Assembly (NCBI GenBank): GCA_910587895.1
Contig: CAJUOE010000010.1
Coordinates: 1-15,050 of the forward strand
Length of the DNA: 15,050 nucleotides
Direction: 5' to 3'
From: an uncultured Lachnospiraceae bacterium
Lineage (GTDB): Bacteria > Bacillota > Clostridia > Lachnospirales > Lachnospiraceae
Shown piece after piece: positions 1-7,673 of the stretch. The position numbers were made by a program, and so were the translations under genes. How positions within the stretch are numbered: position 1 is the stretch's first letter; every line of letters starts with the position of its first letter. The notes under the pieces were generated by a model, which saw only the letters and a list, made by a program, of their open reading frames with translations, was not told the origin of the DNA and ran no database searches.

Positions 1-93
1 AAAGCTGCCGAAGTGGCCGCATGGTTTGAGAACAAGGCTCCCGAAATCGACTGGAGCAAGGTGCAGCAGAAAGAGAAACGCATGGAAGGGTGA
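1..93 (+). CDS. C-terminal tail of an unrecognised protein, cut by the window edge
   Basis: Frame 1 is open from the edge to a TGA at 91-93 and gives 30 residues with a natural soluble-protein composition, including AAWFENKAPEIDW and a lysine- and glutamate-rich end. I do not recognise the family. It lies antisense to the metY frame. The first 66 bases do not encode MetY-like sequence on the minus strand, which makes the plus-strand reading the better explanation for them. Bases 67-93, including the stop, lie inside MetY-homologous sequence, so this gene's own natural end may also be lost and the stop borrowed from metY. It could belong to an inserted mobile element or be an artefact of an assembly join. 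Confidence 0.35.
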   Translation, partial: KAAEVAAWFENKAPEIDWSKVQQKEKRMEG

Positions 94-939
94 GAGCGTT
101 GCTCCGGTATCGCGCAGGATAATTGCACGGATATAGGTAACAAAAGCTGCCGGATCTGCTGCATCTGCAAAAGATACTCCGTGATAACTTGGATTTGCCT
201 CGGCAATCCATGGATATTTCCCCGCTGATTTCCAATCAAATTTTCCGCTGTCAACAATCACGCCGCCAATCGCCGTCCCATGCCCTCCAATAAATTTCGT
301 TGCCGAATGCACTACAATATCCGCGCCATATTCTATCGGACGGATAAGATAAGGCGTTGCAAACGTAGAGTCAACAACCAGTGGAATATTATGGCTGTGG
401 GCAATCCCGGCAATCTTTTCCAGATCTATGACGTTGGAATTGGGATTGCCAAGTGTCTCCACGAAAATTGCCTTGGTATTTTCCTGTATCGCTGCCTCGA
501 AAGCGCCTTCCACCTCAGGGTCAACAAACGTTGTCGTCACCTGATTGTTGAGTGGAAATGTGTGCGCCAGGTAATTATACGTTCCCCCATAAATTGTTTT
601 TGCCGCCACAATATGCTCCCCGGACTTTGCAAGCGCCTGAAACGTATAAGCCAAAGCCGCCGCCCCGGATGCTACGGCAAGCGCAGCAACGCCGCCCTCC
701 AATGAGGCGATTCTCTGCTCAAACACATCCTCCGTCGGATTCGTCAGCCTTCCATAGATGTTTCCCGCGTCACGCAAGCCAAAACGGTCTGCTGCGTGCT
801 GTGAATCATGAAATACATAAGAAGTCGTCGCATAGATAGGAACGGCGCGTGCATCCGTCACCGGGTCCGCCTGCTCCTGTCCTATGTGTAACTGCCTGGT
901 CTCAAATCCCCAGTTTTTAGAATCTCTGATATCTGCCAT
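1..939 (-). CDS. metY: O-acetylhomoserine sulfhydrylase (MetY), 3' truncated
   Basis: This PLP enzyme of the Cys/Met metabolism family makes homocysteine from O-acetylhomoserine and sulfide in the cytoplasm. The ATG at 939 follows a GGAGG with an 8-base gap. Visible landmarks are the N-terminal ETRQLHIGQ, YGRLTNPT near residue 62, ASGAAA near 90, the VVDSTFATP segment near 188, and the PLP lysine in SATKFIGGH (K215). Similarity ends with SPFHAFLFL near residue 291 (about base 67). The family normally continues with a helix (LQGLETLSLR) and about 130 more residues. The frame stays open to base 1, but those last residues do not look like MetY. It follows cysK by 62 bases and is probably cotranscribed. 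The product as read would lack most of its C-terminal domain and is unlikely to be active. Confidence 0.85.
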   Translation of the reverse strand, partial: MADIRDSKNWGFETRQLHIGQEQADPVTDARAVPIYATTSYVFHDSQHAADRFGLRDAGNIYGRLTNPTEDVFEQRIASLEGGVAALAVASGAAALAYTFQALAKSGEHIVAAKTIYGGTYNYLAHTFPLNNQVTTTFVDPEVEGAFEAAIQENTKAIFVETLGNPNSNVIDLEKIAGIAHSHNIPLVVDSTFATPYLIRPIEYGADIVVHSATKFIGGHGTAIGGVIVDSGKFDWKSAGKYPWIAEANPSYHGVSFADAADPAAFVTYIRAIILRDTGATLSPFHAFLFLLHLAPVDFGSLVLKPCGHFGSF

Positions 940-1001
940 ATTTCTTTCCTCCGTTCCTTTTCATCAATGCCACTCGTTTTTCCTGTTTAGTTTGTACCTG
1001 T

Positions 1002-1934
1002 TTATTCCGTAAATAATGGGGTCGAGTAATATCTGTCACCCGTATCCGGAAGCAGGGCAACAATTACCTTTCCTTTGTTTTCTGGCCTTTTTGCCAGTTC
1101 AATCGCCCCATGCAGCGCTGCCCCGGACGAGATTCCAACCAGAATTCCCTCTTTTCTCGCCAAAAGTTTTGCCGCCGCAAAAGCATCTTCGCTTTGTGCC
1201 TGAAAAATTTCATCGTACACCTTCGTATTCAATACCTCCGGTACGAATCCGGCTCCAATTCCCTGAATTTTGTGGGCTCCTGCTCTTCCTTCGGAAAGAA
1301 CCGGAGAATCGGAAGGCTCCAACGCCACCACCCTGATATCGGGGTTTTGCTCCTTGAGATATTCGCCGACGCCCGTTATTGTTCCCCCGGTTCCCACGCC
1401 TGCAATAAATATATCTACCTTTCCATCTGTATCCCGCCAGATTTCCGGCCCGGTCGTTCTTTTATGGATTGCGGGATTTGCCGGGTTTACAAATTGGCCC
1501 GGAATAAAGCTGTCCGGGATTTCCTTTGCAAGCTCATCCGCTTTCGCAATCGCTCCCTTCATGCCCTTTGCACCTTCCGTAAGCACAAGCTCTGCACCGT
1601 ACGCCTTTAAAATATTCCTGCGCTCCACGCTCATCGTCTCCGGCATCGTCAGGATTATACGATATCCTCTGGCAGCCGCAATCGCCGCAAGCCCGATTCC
1701 AGTATTGCCGGAAGTCGGCTCGATAATGACGGATCCTTCCTTTAGAAGCCCTTTTTCTTCCGCATCTTCAATCATCGCTTTTGCAACCCTGTCTTTTACG
1801 CTGCCTGCTGGATTCAAATACTCCAGCTTTACCAGTACCGTTGCCGCAAGCCCCAGTTCCTTTTCGATATTTGCCACCTCAACCAGCGGCGTATTCCCAA
1901 TCAATCCTGAGATTCCCTTATAATAATCTGCCAT
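1002..1934 (-). CDS. cysK: Cysteine synthase A (O-acetylserine sulfhydrylase)
   Basis: This enzyme makes cysteine from O-acetylserine and sulfide using PLP. The 310-residue product matches the usual CysK length. Landmarks are the PLP lysine in PAGSVKDR (K47), the substrate loop PTSGNTG (residues 73-79), the phosphate-binding GTGGT (181-185), KIQGIGAG near 222 and the C-terminal LLPDTGDRYYST. The start at 1934 (MADYYK) has an AGGAG 7 bases upstream. An ATG immediately before it, at 1937, is also possible. The longer open frame, beginning with a TTG at 2054, runs through a likely promoter and is not coding. It lies downstream of the lysR terminator and upstream of metY, so it probably starts a two-gene sulfur operon controlled by the adjacent LysR protein. 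Confidence 0.96.
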   Translation of the reverse strand: MADYYKGISGLIGNTPLVEVANIEKELGLAATVLVKLEYLNPAGSVKDRVAKAMIEDAEEKGLLKEGSVIIEPTSGNTGIGLAAIAAARGYRIILTMPETMSVERRNILKAYGAELVLTEGAKGMKGAIAKADELAKEIPDSFIPGQFVNPANPAIHKRTTGPEIWRDTDGKVDIFIAGVGTGGTITGVGEYLKEQNPDIRVVALEPSDSPVLSEGRAGAHKIQGIGAGFVPEVLNTKVYDEIFQAQSEDAFAAAKLLARKEGILVGISSGAALHGAIELAKRPENKGKVIVALLPDTGDRYYSTPLFTE

Positions 1935-2017
1935 CATCTCTCTCCTTTCCAGACCTTTCCATTCCTGATACATAAAATGCATTTTTTCTTTTTTGCTGTT
2001 TTTTTGTTCCTGCAAGC

Positions 2018-2047
2018 ATACTAACACAGCATTTTTCCTCTGTCCAA
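2018..2047 (-). promoter_or_regulatory. Candidate cysK-metY promoter
   Basis: On the minus strand, TTGGAC (2047-2042) is followed 18 bases later by TAGTAT (2023-2018). A TG one base before the -10 makes an extended -10 (TGTTAGTAT). The predicted transcript begins near 2011 and leaves a leader of about 75 bases. The match is moderate, but the position between the lysR terminator and the cysK ribosome site is what is expected. Confidence 0.45.
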
Positions 2048-2052
2048 TATGC

Positions 2053-2091
2053 AAAAAAAATACCCTGTTATAGATTCATTCTATAACAAGG
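2053..2091 (-). terminator. Rho-independent terminator of the sugar operon/lysR
   Basis: On the minus strand a perfect 9-bp stem (TGTTATAGA / TCTATAACA, arms at 2088-2080 and 2074-2066) closes a 5-base loop. Two C-G pairs extend it past one mismatch. It is followed by TATTTTTTTT, which gives eight Ts at 2060-2053. It begins 12 bases after the lysR stop. The same dyad contains ATAG-N7-CTAT, a T-N11-A pattern typical of LysR-family binding sites. Confidence 0.8.
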
Positions 2092-2103
2092 CTTATGTTC
2101 TTA

Positions 2104-3024
2104 TCACTCTAATCCCAGACAGTTTTTCAGAGCCTCCACATATTTCTCCCCCATGCGGCTGAGAAGGATATTCTTTTTCGTGATATAGCCTATTTCCATT
2201 ACACTGTTTGGATTCTGCTCATCATCCTCATAAGGTACGGCGACGAATCCATTTCCATTCAGTTCCTCACTGATAATCCCCGAACAAAGCGTATATCCAT
2301 TCAGCCCGATCATAAGGTTCAGCATGGTTGCACGGTCATTTGCCCGGATAACCTGCGCATATTCATTCGTTGCCAGTATTTCTTCCGCCAGGTAAAATGA
2401 GCTGTTGTCGCCCTGCTCGAAAGAAAGACAGGGATATTTCCCAAGCTGTTCAAAACAGATGGATTTCTCTTTTGCAAGCGGATGGTTCTTCCAGAGATAG
2501 ACGTACGCCTGACATTCAATCAGGTGATGAAACTTAAGCCCCGCTGTACTCAGCAGCTTTCCGATGGCTTTGCGGTTAAAATCGCAGAGGTACAGCACGC
2601 CAATCTCGCTTTTCATCGTACTGACGTCGCTGATTACCTCCGCCGTCTTTGTCTCCCGGATGGCAAATTCATATTCCGACATATCAAACTCTTTCGCCAT
2701 ATCTACGAAAGCCTTCACCGCAAAAGAATAATGCTGCGTGGAAACGCCAAACTTCTTTTTGCAGGAGCCGCCTTTGCCATACTTCTCCATCACACTTTCA
2801 TACTGGCCGTAAATCTGCTTTGCGTACAGCAGAAATTCCGCCCCGTCGTTTGTGAGCGTAGCGCCCTTACCGCTGCGGTAAAACAGCGTAATCCCCAGTT
2901 CCTTTTCCAGTTCCTTAATCGCGCTCGTCAAAGAAGGCTGCGACACGTACAGTTGCTCCGCCGCTTTATTCATGGACTTCGTCTCTGCAATCGTGATAAT
3001 ATAGTGCAATTGAGTGAGTGTCAT
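2104..3024 (-). CDS. LysR-family transcriptional regulator, probable sulfur/cysteine regulator
   Basis: The 306-residue protein has an N-terminal winged helix-turn-helix (about residues 3-60, with AAEQLYVSQPSLTSAIKELE as recognition region). A periplasmic-binding-like effector domain follows (about 90-295). The start at 3024 has AAGGAGA 7 bases upstream. The larger open frame starting at 3096 runs back into the preceding gene. The stop codon of the HPr-like gene overlaps this ribosome site (TGAAGGAG), so the two are almost certainly translated from one message. The protein resembles LysR regulators that sit beside cysteine and methionine genes in Clostridia and streptococci. That is family memory, not a search. 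With cysK and metY next downstream, it is the natural candidate for their control, although it is transcribed at the end of a sugar operon. Effector unknown. Confidence 0.9.
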   Translation of the reverse strand: MTLTQLHYIITIAETKSMNKAAEQLYVSQPSLTSAIKELEKELGITLFYRSGKGATLTNDGAEFLLYAKQIYGQYESVMEKYGKGGSCKKKFGVSTQHYSFAVKAFVDMAKEFDMSEYEFAIRETKTAEVISDVSTMKSEIGVLYLCDFNRKAIGKLLSTAGLKFHHLIECQAYVYLWKNHPLAKEKSICFEQLGKYPCLSFEQGDNSSFYLAEEILATNEYAQVIRANDRATMLNLMIGLNGYTLCSGIISEELNGNGFVAVPYEDDEQNPNSVMEIGYITKKNILLSRMGEKYVEALKNCLGLE

Positions 3025-3037
3025 CGGCTGTTCTCCT

Positions 3038-3268
3038 TCATAAAATAAATTTCTGTATCTTCTCCTGTACCTGCTCCCATTCCTCTTCATTTGCAACTCT
3101 CAATGTTAAAGGTTTCGACAGATCCACACTGAAAATTCCTAAAACGGATTTCGCATCAATCACATATCTTCCTGACATTATATCAAAATCTCCTGAAAAA
3201 GCCGATATGCGATTAACAAAATCTTTTACCTTTTCAATCGTATCTAATTCAATTTTGACTTCTCTCAT
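3038..3268 (-). CDS. HPr-like protein lacking the phosphoryl-carrier histidine (Crh-like)
   Basis: The 76-residue protein has the HPr fold pattern. The segment VIDAKSVLGIFSVDLSKP (residues 36-53) aligns with the region of HPr that carries the regulatory serine phosphorylated by HPr kinase (S41 here, Ser46 in Bacillus HPr). The active-site signature GxHARPA is missing, and the whole protein contains no histidine, so it cannot carry phosphate from enzyme I at His15. In Bacillus, Crh is such a variant, with its active-site histidine replaced and the serine kept, and acts in CcpA catabolite repression. A comparable role here is inference. Its ATG overlaps the fructokinase stop by four bases (ATGA), and AAGGAGA lies 7 bases upstream. 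It sits in an operon whose importer is an ABC system, not a PTS. Confidence 0.88.
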   Translation of the reverse strand: MREVKIELDTIEKVKDFVNRISAFSGDFDIMSGRYVIDAKSVLGIFSVDLSKPLTLRVANEEEWEQVQEKIQKFIL

Positions 3269-4224
3269 GATCTGTTCTCCTTTCGGAACATTTCAATTTC
3301 TGATTTGGACGGCATCACGCGCAGCGCGCCTTTTCTTGTCGTAACCAGGCATGATGCTGCATTCGCAAAAGTTACCAGTTCTTCCAGAATCTCAGGGGTA
3401 AAACCATCCATGCCATATTGCAAAACAAAATGCAGCATAGATCCGCAAAACGTATCCCCGGCTCCCGTGGTTTCGATGGTTTTATCTGAATGGTACGGCG
3501 TCCCCGTTACAACGTGATTGCGATAGAAGGCTTTACTTCCCTCTTTGCCCATCGTTGCACAGACAAACGGAATCTGGTACTGCTCTATGATTTTTTGCAC
3601 ACCCGTTTCAATGTCCTGCTCGCCTGTCATAAACTCTATTTCATTATCGGATATTTTGAGGATGTCACACTGCGATAACCCATAGGCAATCTTTTCTTTT
3701 GCCACTCCCAGGTCACTCCACAGAGGCGGACGCAGGTTGGGATCAAAAGATACCAAAACGCCACTCTCCTTCGCCGTCTCTACTGCGTATCTGGTTGCCT
3801 CTTCCGCCTGCCCAGAGGTCATGGAAAGGCTTCCAAAGTGAAAAATTTTCGCAGATTGAATCAGGGATGTGTCTACCTCCTGTTTGCAGAGCATCATATC
3901 CGCACCCGGATTGCGGTAAAAGGAAAAATCCCGGTCTCCGTCCGGTGCAGTATGCACAAAAGCCAGCGTAGTCGGAACTTTTTCATCGAACAGAAGACCT
4001 TCCGTTCCAATCCCCTGTTCCCAAATTGCATCCTTTAACAATTTTCCAAATGCATCTCTCCCGACCTTTCCAATAAATGCAGTAGAATATCCCATTTTCT
4101 GTAAAAAGGAAAGCACATTGCATGGCGCCCCGCCCGGGTTCGCCTCATACATATCGTTTCCCTGTCCGCTGACTCCATTATTGGTAAAATCAATCAGCAA
4201 CTCACCAAGCGCTACAACATCCAT
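3265..4224 (-). CDS. scrK: Fructokinase, PfkB/ribokinase family
   Basis: It phosphorylates sugar with ATP, here most likely the fructose released by the neighbouring GH32 enzyme. The 319 residues are standard for the family. Landmarks are the N-terminal VALGELLIDF, the glycine-rich first PfkB signature around GGAPCNVLSFLQKMGY (31-46) and DPNLRPPLW (161-169). The second signature, TTGAGDTF (252-259), carries the catalytic base D257. The start has AAGGAGG 6 bases upstream. It follows the GH32 gene by 30 bases and overlaps the HPr-like gene by four. The fructose assignment comes from family resemblance and context. Another hexose or ketose is possible. Confidence 0.92.
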   Translation of the reverse strand: MDVVALGELLIDFTNNGVSGQGNDMYEANPGGAPCNVLSFLQKMGYSTAFIGKVGRDAFGKLLKDAIWEQGIGTEGLLFDEKVPTTLAFVHTAPDGDRDFSFYRNPGADMMLCKQEVDTSLIQSAKIFHFGSLSMTSGQAEEATRYAVETAKESGVLVSFDPNLRPPLWSDLGVAKEKIAYGLSQCDILKISDNEIEFMTGEQDIETGVQKIIEQYQIPFVCATMGKEGSKAFYRNHVVTGTPYHSDKTIETTGAGDTFCGSMLHFVLQYGMDGFTPEILEELVTFANAASCLVTTRKGALRVMPSKSEIEMFRKENRS

Positions 4225-4254
4225 ATCTGACCTCCTTTATTCTTTTGCCCATTC

Positions 4255-5700
4255 TCATAGTTCAATCTCATATTTTTCCAGGTCAATGACCGCCCGTCCA
4301 TCACAGCACAGAGAAATTTCTTCTGCATCCAGCGGCGTATATATGACGGTACTGACTGCCATTTCACCATCGTTTACAAACAATTCCACCGAATTACGAT
4401 CCATAATAAAGCGGAGCTTTACACCTGCTTCGCAATCTGGCAGTTTCACACGCCGGATGCAGGCAACATCGCGCCTTACGCCGGAATACGTACGGTCAAT
4501 TTCCATAATATTTTTATCTTTATCTATGCTAATCCGTGTATGGTATTCTTCACTTTTCGCCACATCAACCGTGAATTCATGAAATTCACCTGCATGGATT
4601 GTCAACGTAAAATCTATCATCCTGCCACGAATTCCATTATAACATTTTTCGCCTTCCAGTATTTCATTTTTATAAAAAATTTTATTTTTTCGGTAATTTT
4701 TCAATTCCCTGACCGGCTGCTGCATCAATTTCCCATGCTCCACACGCAGTTCCCGGGGCAATGTCATCATCCCCTGCCATTTCTGCCCCTCCGGAATAAA
4801 GAGGGCGTCCCATGACGTCATCCATGCAATCATGATACGCCTTCCATCCGGCAGGACGGTCGTCTGCGGCGCATAGAAATCCAGCCCATAATCCAGCGAA
4901 ACCGGATTCCCCCTGGAAAAAGTTTTTGATCCTTTCTCATAGTCGCCCAGAAAATAAACAGCGTTATTCCCACTGTGAAATTCATAGCCCTGTGCTTCCA
5001 TATCCTGCGGTGAACAGATTAAAATATGCCTTCCGTCCAGTTCGAAGAAATCCGGGCACTCCCACATCCTGCCAATGGTTCCTTCACTATGTGCCAGAAC
5101 TCCCTCATACTTCCACTGGTACAGGTTTTCACTTGAAAACAATACAATCTGCCCATTTCCATCACCATCCAGATTGCCTGCTACCAGATAATAAACATTC
5201 CCATCCTTCCAAATCTTGGGATCCCGAAAATCCGAGCGGCTAAAACCTTCCGGCAGCATATCCCCTGTAATAACAGGACATTTTGCTGATTTTTTATAAT
5301 TTTTTCCATCACCAACCGCAATGCATTGATTCTGCCGGACGCCAGATCCATCGTCATTTTTCACAACCCCCGTGTAAACCAGCACATGGCCCTGCTCTGT
5401 TTCTATGGCGCTTCCAGAAAAACAGCCCTCCTTATCATACGCCTCATCTGGCGCAAGCGCAGCGGCACATTCCTGCCAACGGATAAAATCTTTACTCGTC
5501 TGATGCCCCCAGTGCATCGGTCCCCAAGCGGTGCTATAGGGGTGATATTGATAAAACAGGTGTACTTTTCCCTGATAAAAAGAAAATCCATTGGGGTCAT
5601 TTATCCAGCCAACCGGAGGCGTTACATGAAATGCCGGCCTTTCCTCCTGGGGAATGCGGTTTTCCTCCTCATAGTCTCTTGCTTTTTGTAATAAATCCAT
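4255..5700 (-). CDS. GH32 beta-fructofuranosidase (sucrose or sucrose-6-phosphate hydrolase)
   Basis: It hydrolyses beta-fructosidic bonds such as those of sucrose. The 481-residue protein has the five-bladed propeller with the three conserved acids visible: nucleophile D35 in WINDPNG, stabiliser D160 in FRDP, and acid/base E214 in WECPD. A C-terminal beta-sandwich follows (about 340-481). There is no signal peptide, so it acts in the cytoplasm on imported sugar. The operon has an ABC importer and no PTS permease, so unphosphorylated sucrose or short fructo-oligosaccharides are the likelier substrates. Three in-frame ATGs compete (5715, 5712, 5700). I chose 5700 because GGAGG lies 5 bases before it. 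A start at 5715 would add five residues. Confidence 0.94.
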   Translation of the reverse strand: MDLLQKARDYEEENRIPQEERPAFHVTPPVGWINDPNGFSFYQGKVHLFYQYHPYSTAWGPMHWGHQTSKDFIRWQECAAALAPDEAYDKEGCFSGSAIETEQGHVLVYTGVVKNDDGSGVRQNQCIAVGDGKNYKKSAKCPVITGDMLPEGFSRSDFRDPKIWKDGNVYYLVAGNLDGDGNGQIVLFSSENLYQWKYEGVLAHSEGTIGRMWECPDFFELDGRHILICSPQDMEAQGYEFHSGNNAVYFLGDYEKGSKTFSRGNPVSLDYGLDFYAPQTTVLPDGRRIMIAWMTSWDALFIPEGQKWQGMMTLPRELRVEHGKLMQQPVRELKNYRKNKIFYKNEILEGEKCYNGIRGRMIDFTLTIHAGEFHEFTVDVAKSEEYHTRISIDKDKNIMEIDRTYSGVRRDVACIRRVKLPDCEAGVKLRFIMDRNSVELFVNDGEMAVSTVIYTPLDAEEISLCCDGRAVIDLEKYEIEL

Positions 5701-5726
5701 TGTTTCCTCCATCATTTCCTTCCTCG

Positions 5727-6818
5727 CTATACAATCGCCTGTTCTGTTTCTACATCAAAGAAATGCATTTTATGGGGCATGAATACAAATTCAACCTCAT
5801 CGCCGACCTGGCTGACCTCATACTTGGAAACACGCGCCACACTGGCAATTCCCCCAAATTCAAAATACAGGTTATTTTCATTTCCCATAATCTCCGTATT
5901 GTCAATCACTGCCTTCTGCCTGCCATCTGCATAGATGTCCAGATTAGATGAGTCAAACTTAATGTCCTCCCCACGGATTCCCATAATTACATGCTCCCTT
6001 CCCTTCAGTCTTTCTCCCACGGAGTCCGGCAACCTGAATGCTTTCCCATCCATAAATACCATATCGTTTCCCTTTATGGTGACATCGTAGAAATTCATCT
6101 GCGGGGATCCGATAAAGCCCGCCACAAATTTATTGACCGGATGCTCGTATAAATCCATGGGCTTGCCCACCTGCTGCACGACGCCATCTTTCATGATGAC
6201 AATGCGGTCTGCCATCGTCATTGCCTCGACCTGGTCGTGCGTGACGTAAATTGTGGTACTCCCCAGGCTACGGTGCAGCTTGCTGATTTCATTTCTCATA
6301 CTTACCCTTAATTTGGCGTCCAGGTTCGAAAGAGGCTCATCCATCAAGAACAATTTCTGGTTCTTGACGATTGCCCTTCCCAAAGCAACTCTCTGGCGCT
6401 GCCCTCCAGACAGGTTCTTCGGCTTTCTGTAACGATACTCTTCCAATCCAAGAATCTGCACTGCCCAGTCCACTTTTTTCTTTATTTCATCTGTCGGCAC
6501 TTTCATATTTTTAAGACCATAGGAAATATTTTTTTCCACCGTCATATGGGGATACAGGGCGTAATTCTGGAACACCATGGAAATTCCCCTGTCTGCCGGA
6601 GCCGTTTCGTTCATGCGGTTATTACCGATTAACAGCTCGCCCGATGTGATATCCTCAAACCCGGCAATCATGCGAAGCGTGGTTGATTTTCCACACCCGG
6701 ACGGTCCTACAAAAGCGATAAACTCCTTTTCCTCAATCTGAAGATTAAAATCCGTAACAGAATTTTTATCATTTCCTTTATATTTTTTACATACATTTTT
6801 TAACTCCACATAGCTCAT
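5727..6818 (-). CDS. Sugar ABC importer ATPase, MsmX/UgpC (MalK) type
   Basis: This cytoplasmic ATPase powers carbohydrate import by the two permeases encoded just upstream. The 363 residues contain Walker A GPSGCGKST (38-46), Q-loop Q84, signature LSGGQ (136-140), Walker B LFLMDEP (156-162) and the switch histidine in VTHD (H194). An OB-fold regulatory (TOBE-like) domain follows from about 235. The ribosome site GGAGGG lies inside the last codons of the permease gene, whose stop is 3 bases before this ATG. Many Firmicutes share one MsmX-type ATPase among several importers, so one encoded within the operon is less common. It may serve other importers as well. Confidence 0.95.
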   Translation of the reverse strand: MSYVELKNVCKKYKGNDKNSVTDFNLQIEEKEFIAFVGPSGCGKSTTLRMIAGFEDITSGELLIGNNRMNETAPADRGISMVFQNYALYPHMTVEKNISYGLKNMKVPTDEIKKKVDWAVQILGLEEYRYRKPKNLSGGQRQRVALGRAIVKNQKLFLMDEPLSNLDAKLRVSMRNEISKLHRSLGSTTIYVTHDQVEAMTMADRIVIMKDGVVQQVGKPMDLYEHPVNKFVAGFIGSPQMNFYDVTIKGNDMVFMDGKAFRLPDSVGERLKGREHVIMGIRGEDIKFDSSNLDIYADGRQKAVIDNTEIMGNENNLYFEFGGIASVARVSKYEVSQVGDEVEFVFMPHKMHFFDVETEQAIV

Positions 6819-6821
6819 AAT

Positions 6822-7673
6822 TTAGCCCTCCTTTGAACCTGTAGAAACCACACCTTCTACAATCTGTTTTGAGAAAAATGAATAAATAATAATCACCGGT
6901 ATTGTAACCATTGTAATGACTGCCAGCGTCTGTCCTGTGGTTGTATTTTCATTTGACGTGATTGCATTCAGTCCAATCTGCGCCGTCAGCAAATCTCCGG
7001 ATGTGAAGACCAGCGACGGCCACAGATAATCGTTCCATACGTTCAGGAACGTAAAGACGCTCACCGTTGCCACAACGCTTTTGGACATAGGCAGTACCAT
7101 TGTAAAAAAGTATTTCAGCGGCCCGCAATGGTCGAGCTGCGCGGCCTCGTACACATCATCCGGCAGACTGACAAACACCTGCCGAAACAAAAAGATATTA
7201 AACGGATTTACCACCATTGGCAGAATATAGCCAATAATCGTATTCAACAATCCCAACTTGGCAATAATCAGAAAATGAATCGTTATAATCGTCTCCATCG
7301 GGACAATCATCAACAGCATAATGATCATCAGCCAGCGCTCCCGGAACGGGAACCTGATTTTTGCCAGCGCATAACCGGCAAGCCCATTGACCACAACGCC
7401 CAGAACTATCAGTATAACAGCATAACATAATGTATTGCACATATATTTGATAAAACTGGTATTGGTAATTACGGATATGTAATTATCCAGAAAACTCCCA
7501 TTCAACGCCGGAGGCACAAATGCCCGCAGGGAATTCATATCTGCTGTAATCGCCGCATCCGGTTTGAAGGAATTTGCCAGCATCCAGATAACCGGAAACA
7601 GGAAGAACAGTGATACAATCAACAATACAACCGTTAAAATCCAATTATTTCTTCTTTGCTTTTTTGTTACCAT
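6822..7673 (-). CDS. Carbohydrate ABC transporter permease, MalG type
   Basis: The 283-residue membrane protein has about six helices. The first (residues 11-35) precedes an NSFKP segment, and the cytoplasmic EAA loop (YEAAQLDHCGPLKYFFTMVLP, from 175) docks on the ATPase. This matches the MalG/CUT1 half of a sugar importer. The start has AAGGAGG 6 bases upstream and overlaps the preceding permease gene by 29 bases, so the two are translationally linked. It ends in VSTGSKEG, as many CUT1 permeases do. Substrate is inferred from the operon: sucrose or fructo-oligosaccharides. Confidence 0.94.
   Translation of the reverse strand: MVTKKQRRNNWILTVVLLIVSLFFLFPVIWMLANSFKPDAAITADMNSLRAFVPPALNGSFLDNYISVITNTSFIKYMCNTLCYAVILIVLGVVVNGLAGYALAKIRFPFRERWLMIIMLLMIVPMETIITIHFLIIAKLGLLNTIIGYILPMVVNPFNIFLFRQVFVSLPDDVYEAAQLDHCGPLKYFFTMVLPMSKSVVATVSVFTFLNVWNDYLWPSLVFTSGDLLTAQIGLNAITSNENTTTGQTLAVITMVTIPVIIIYSFFSKQIVEGVVSTGSKEG

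Noticed and set aside
280..705. Open frame of 141 codons on the plus strand
   Set aside because: It is antisense to well-conserved MetY sequence, including the PLP lysine region, and its cysteine- and arginine-rich product looks like a shadow frame.
1270..1923. Open frame of 217 codons on the plus strand
   Set aside because: It is antisense to cysK, which has all family motifs, and its product is low-complexity serine/proline/alanine with no ribosome site.
2055..2103. Riboswitch or T-box leader ahead of cysK
   Set aside because: The region between the lysR stop and the cysK start is too short and lacks T-box or SAM-riboswitch conserved elements. Only the single terminator hairpin is present.
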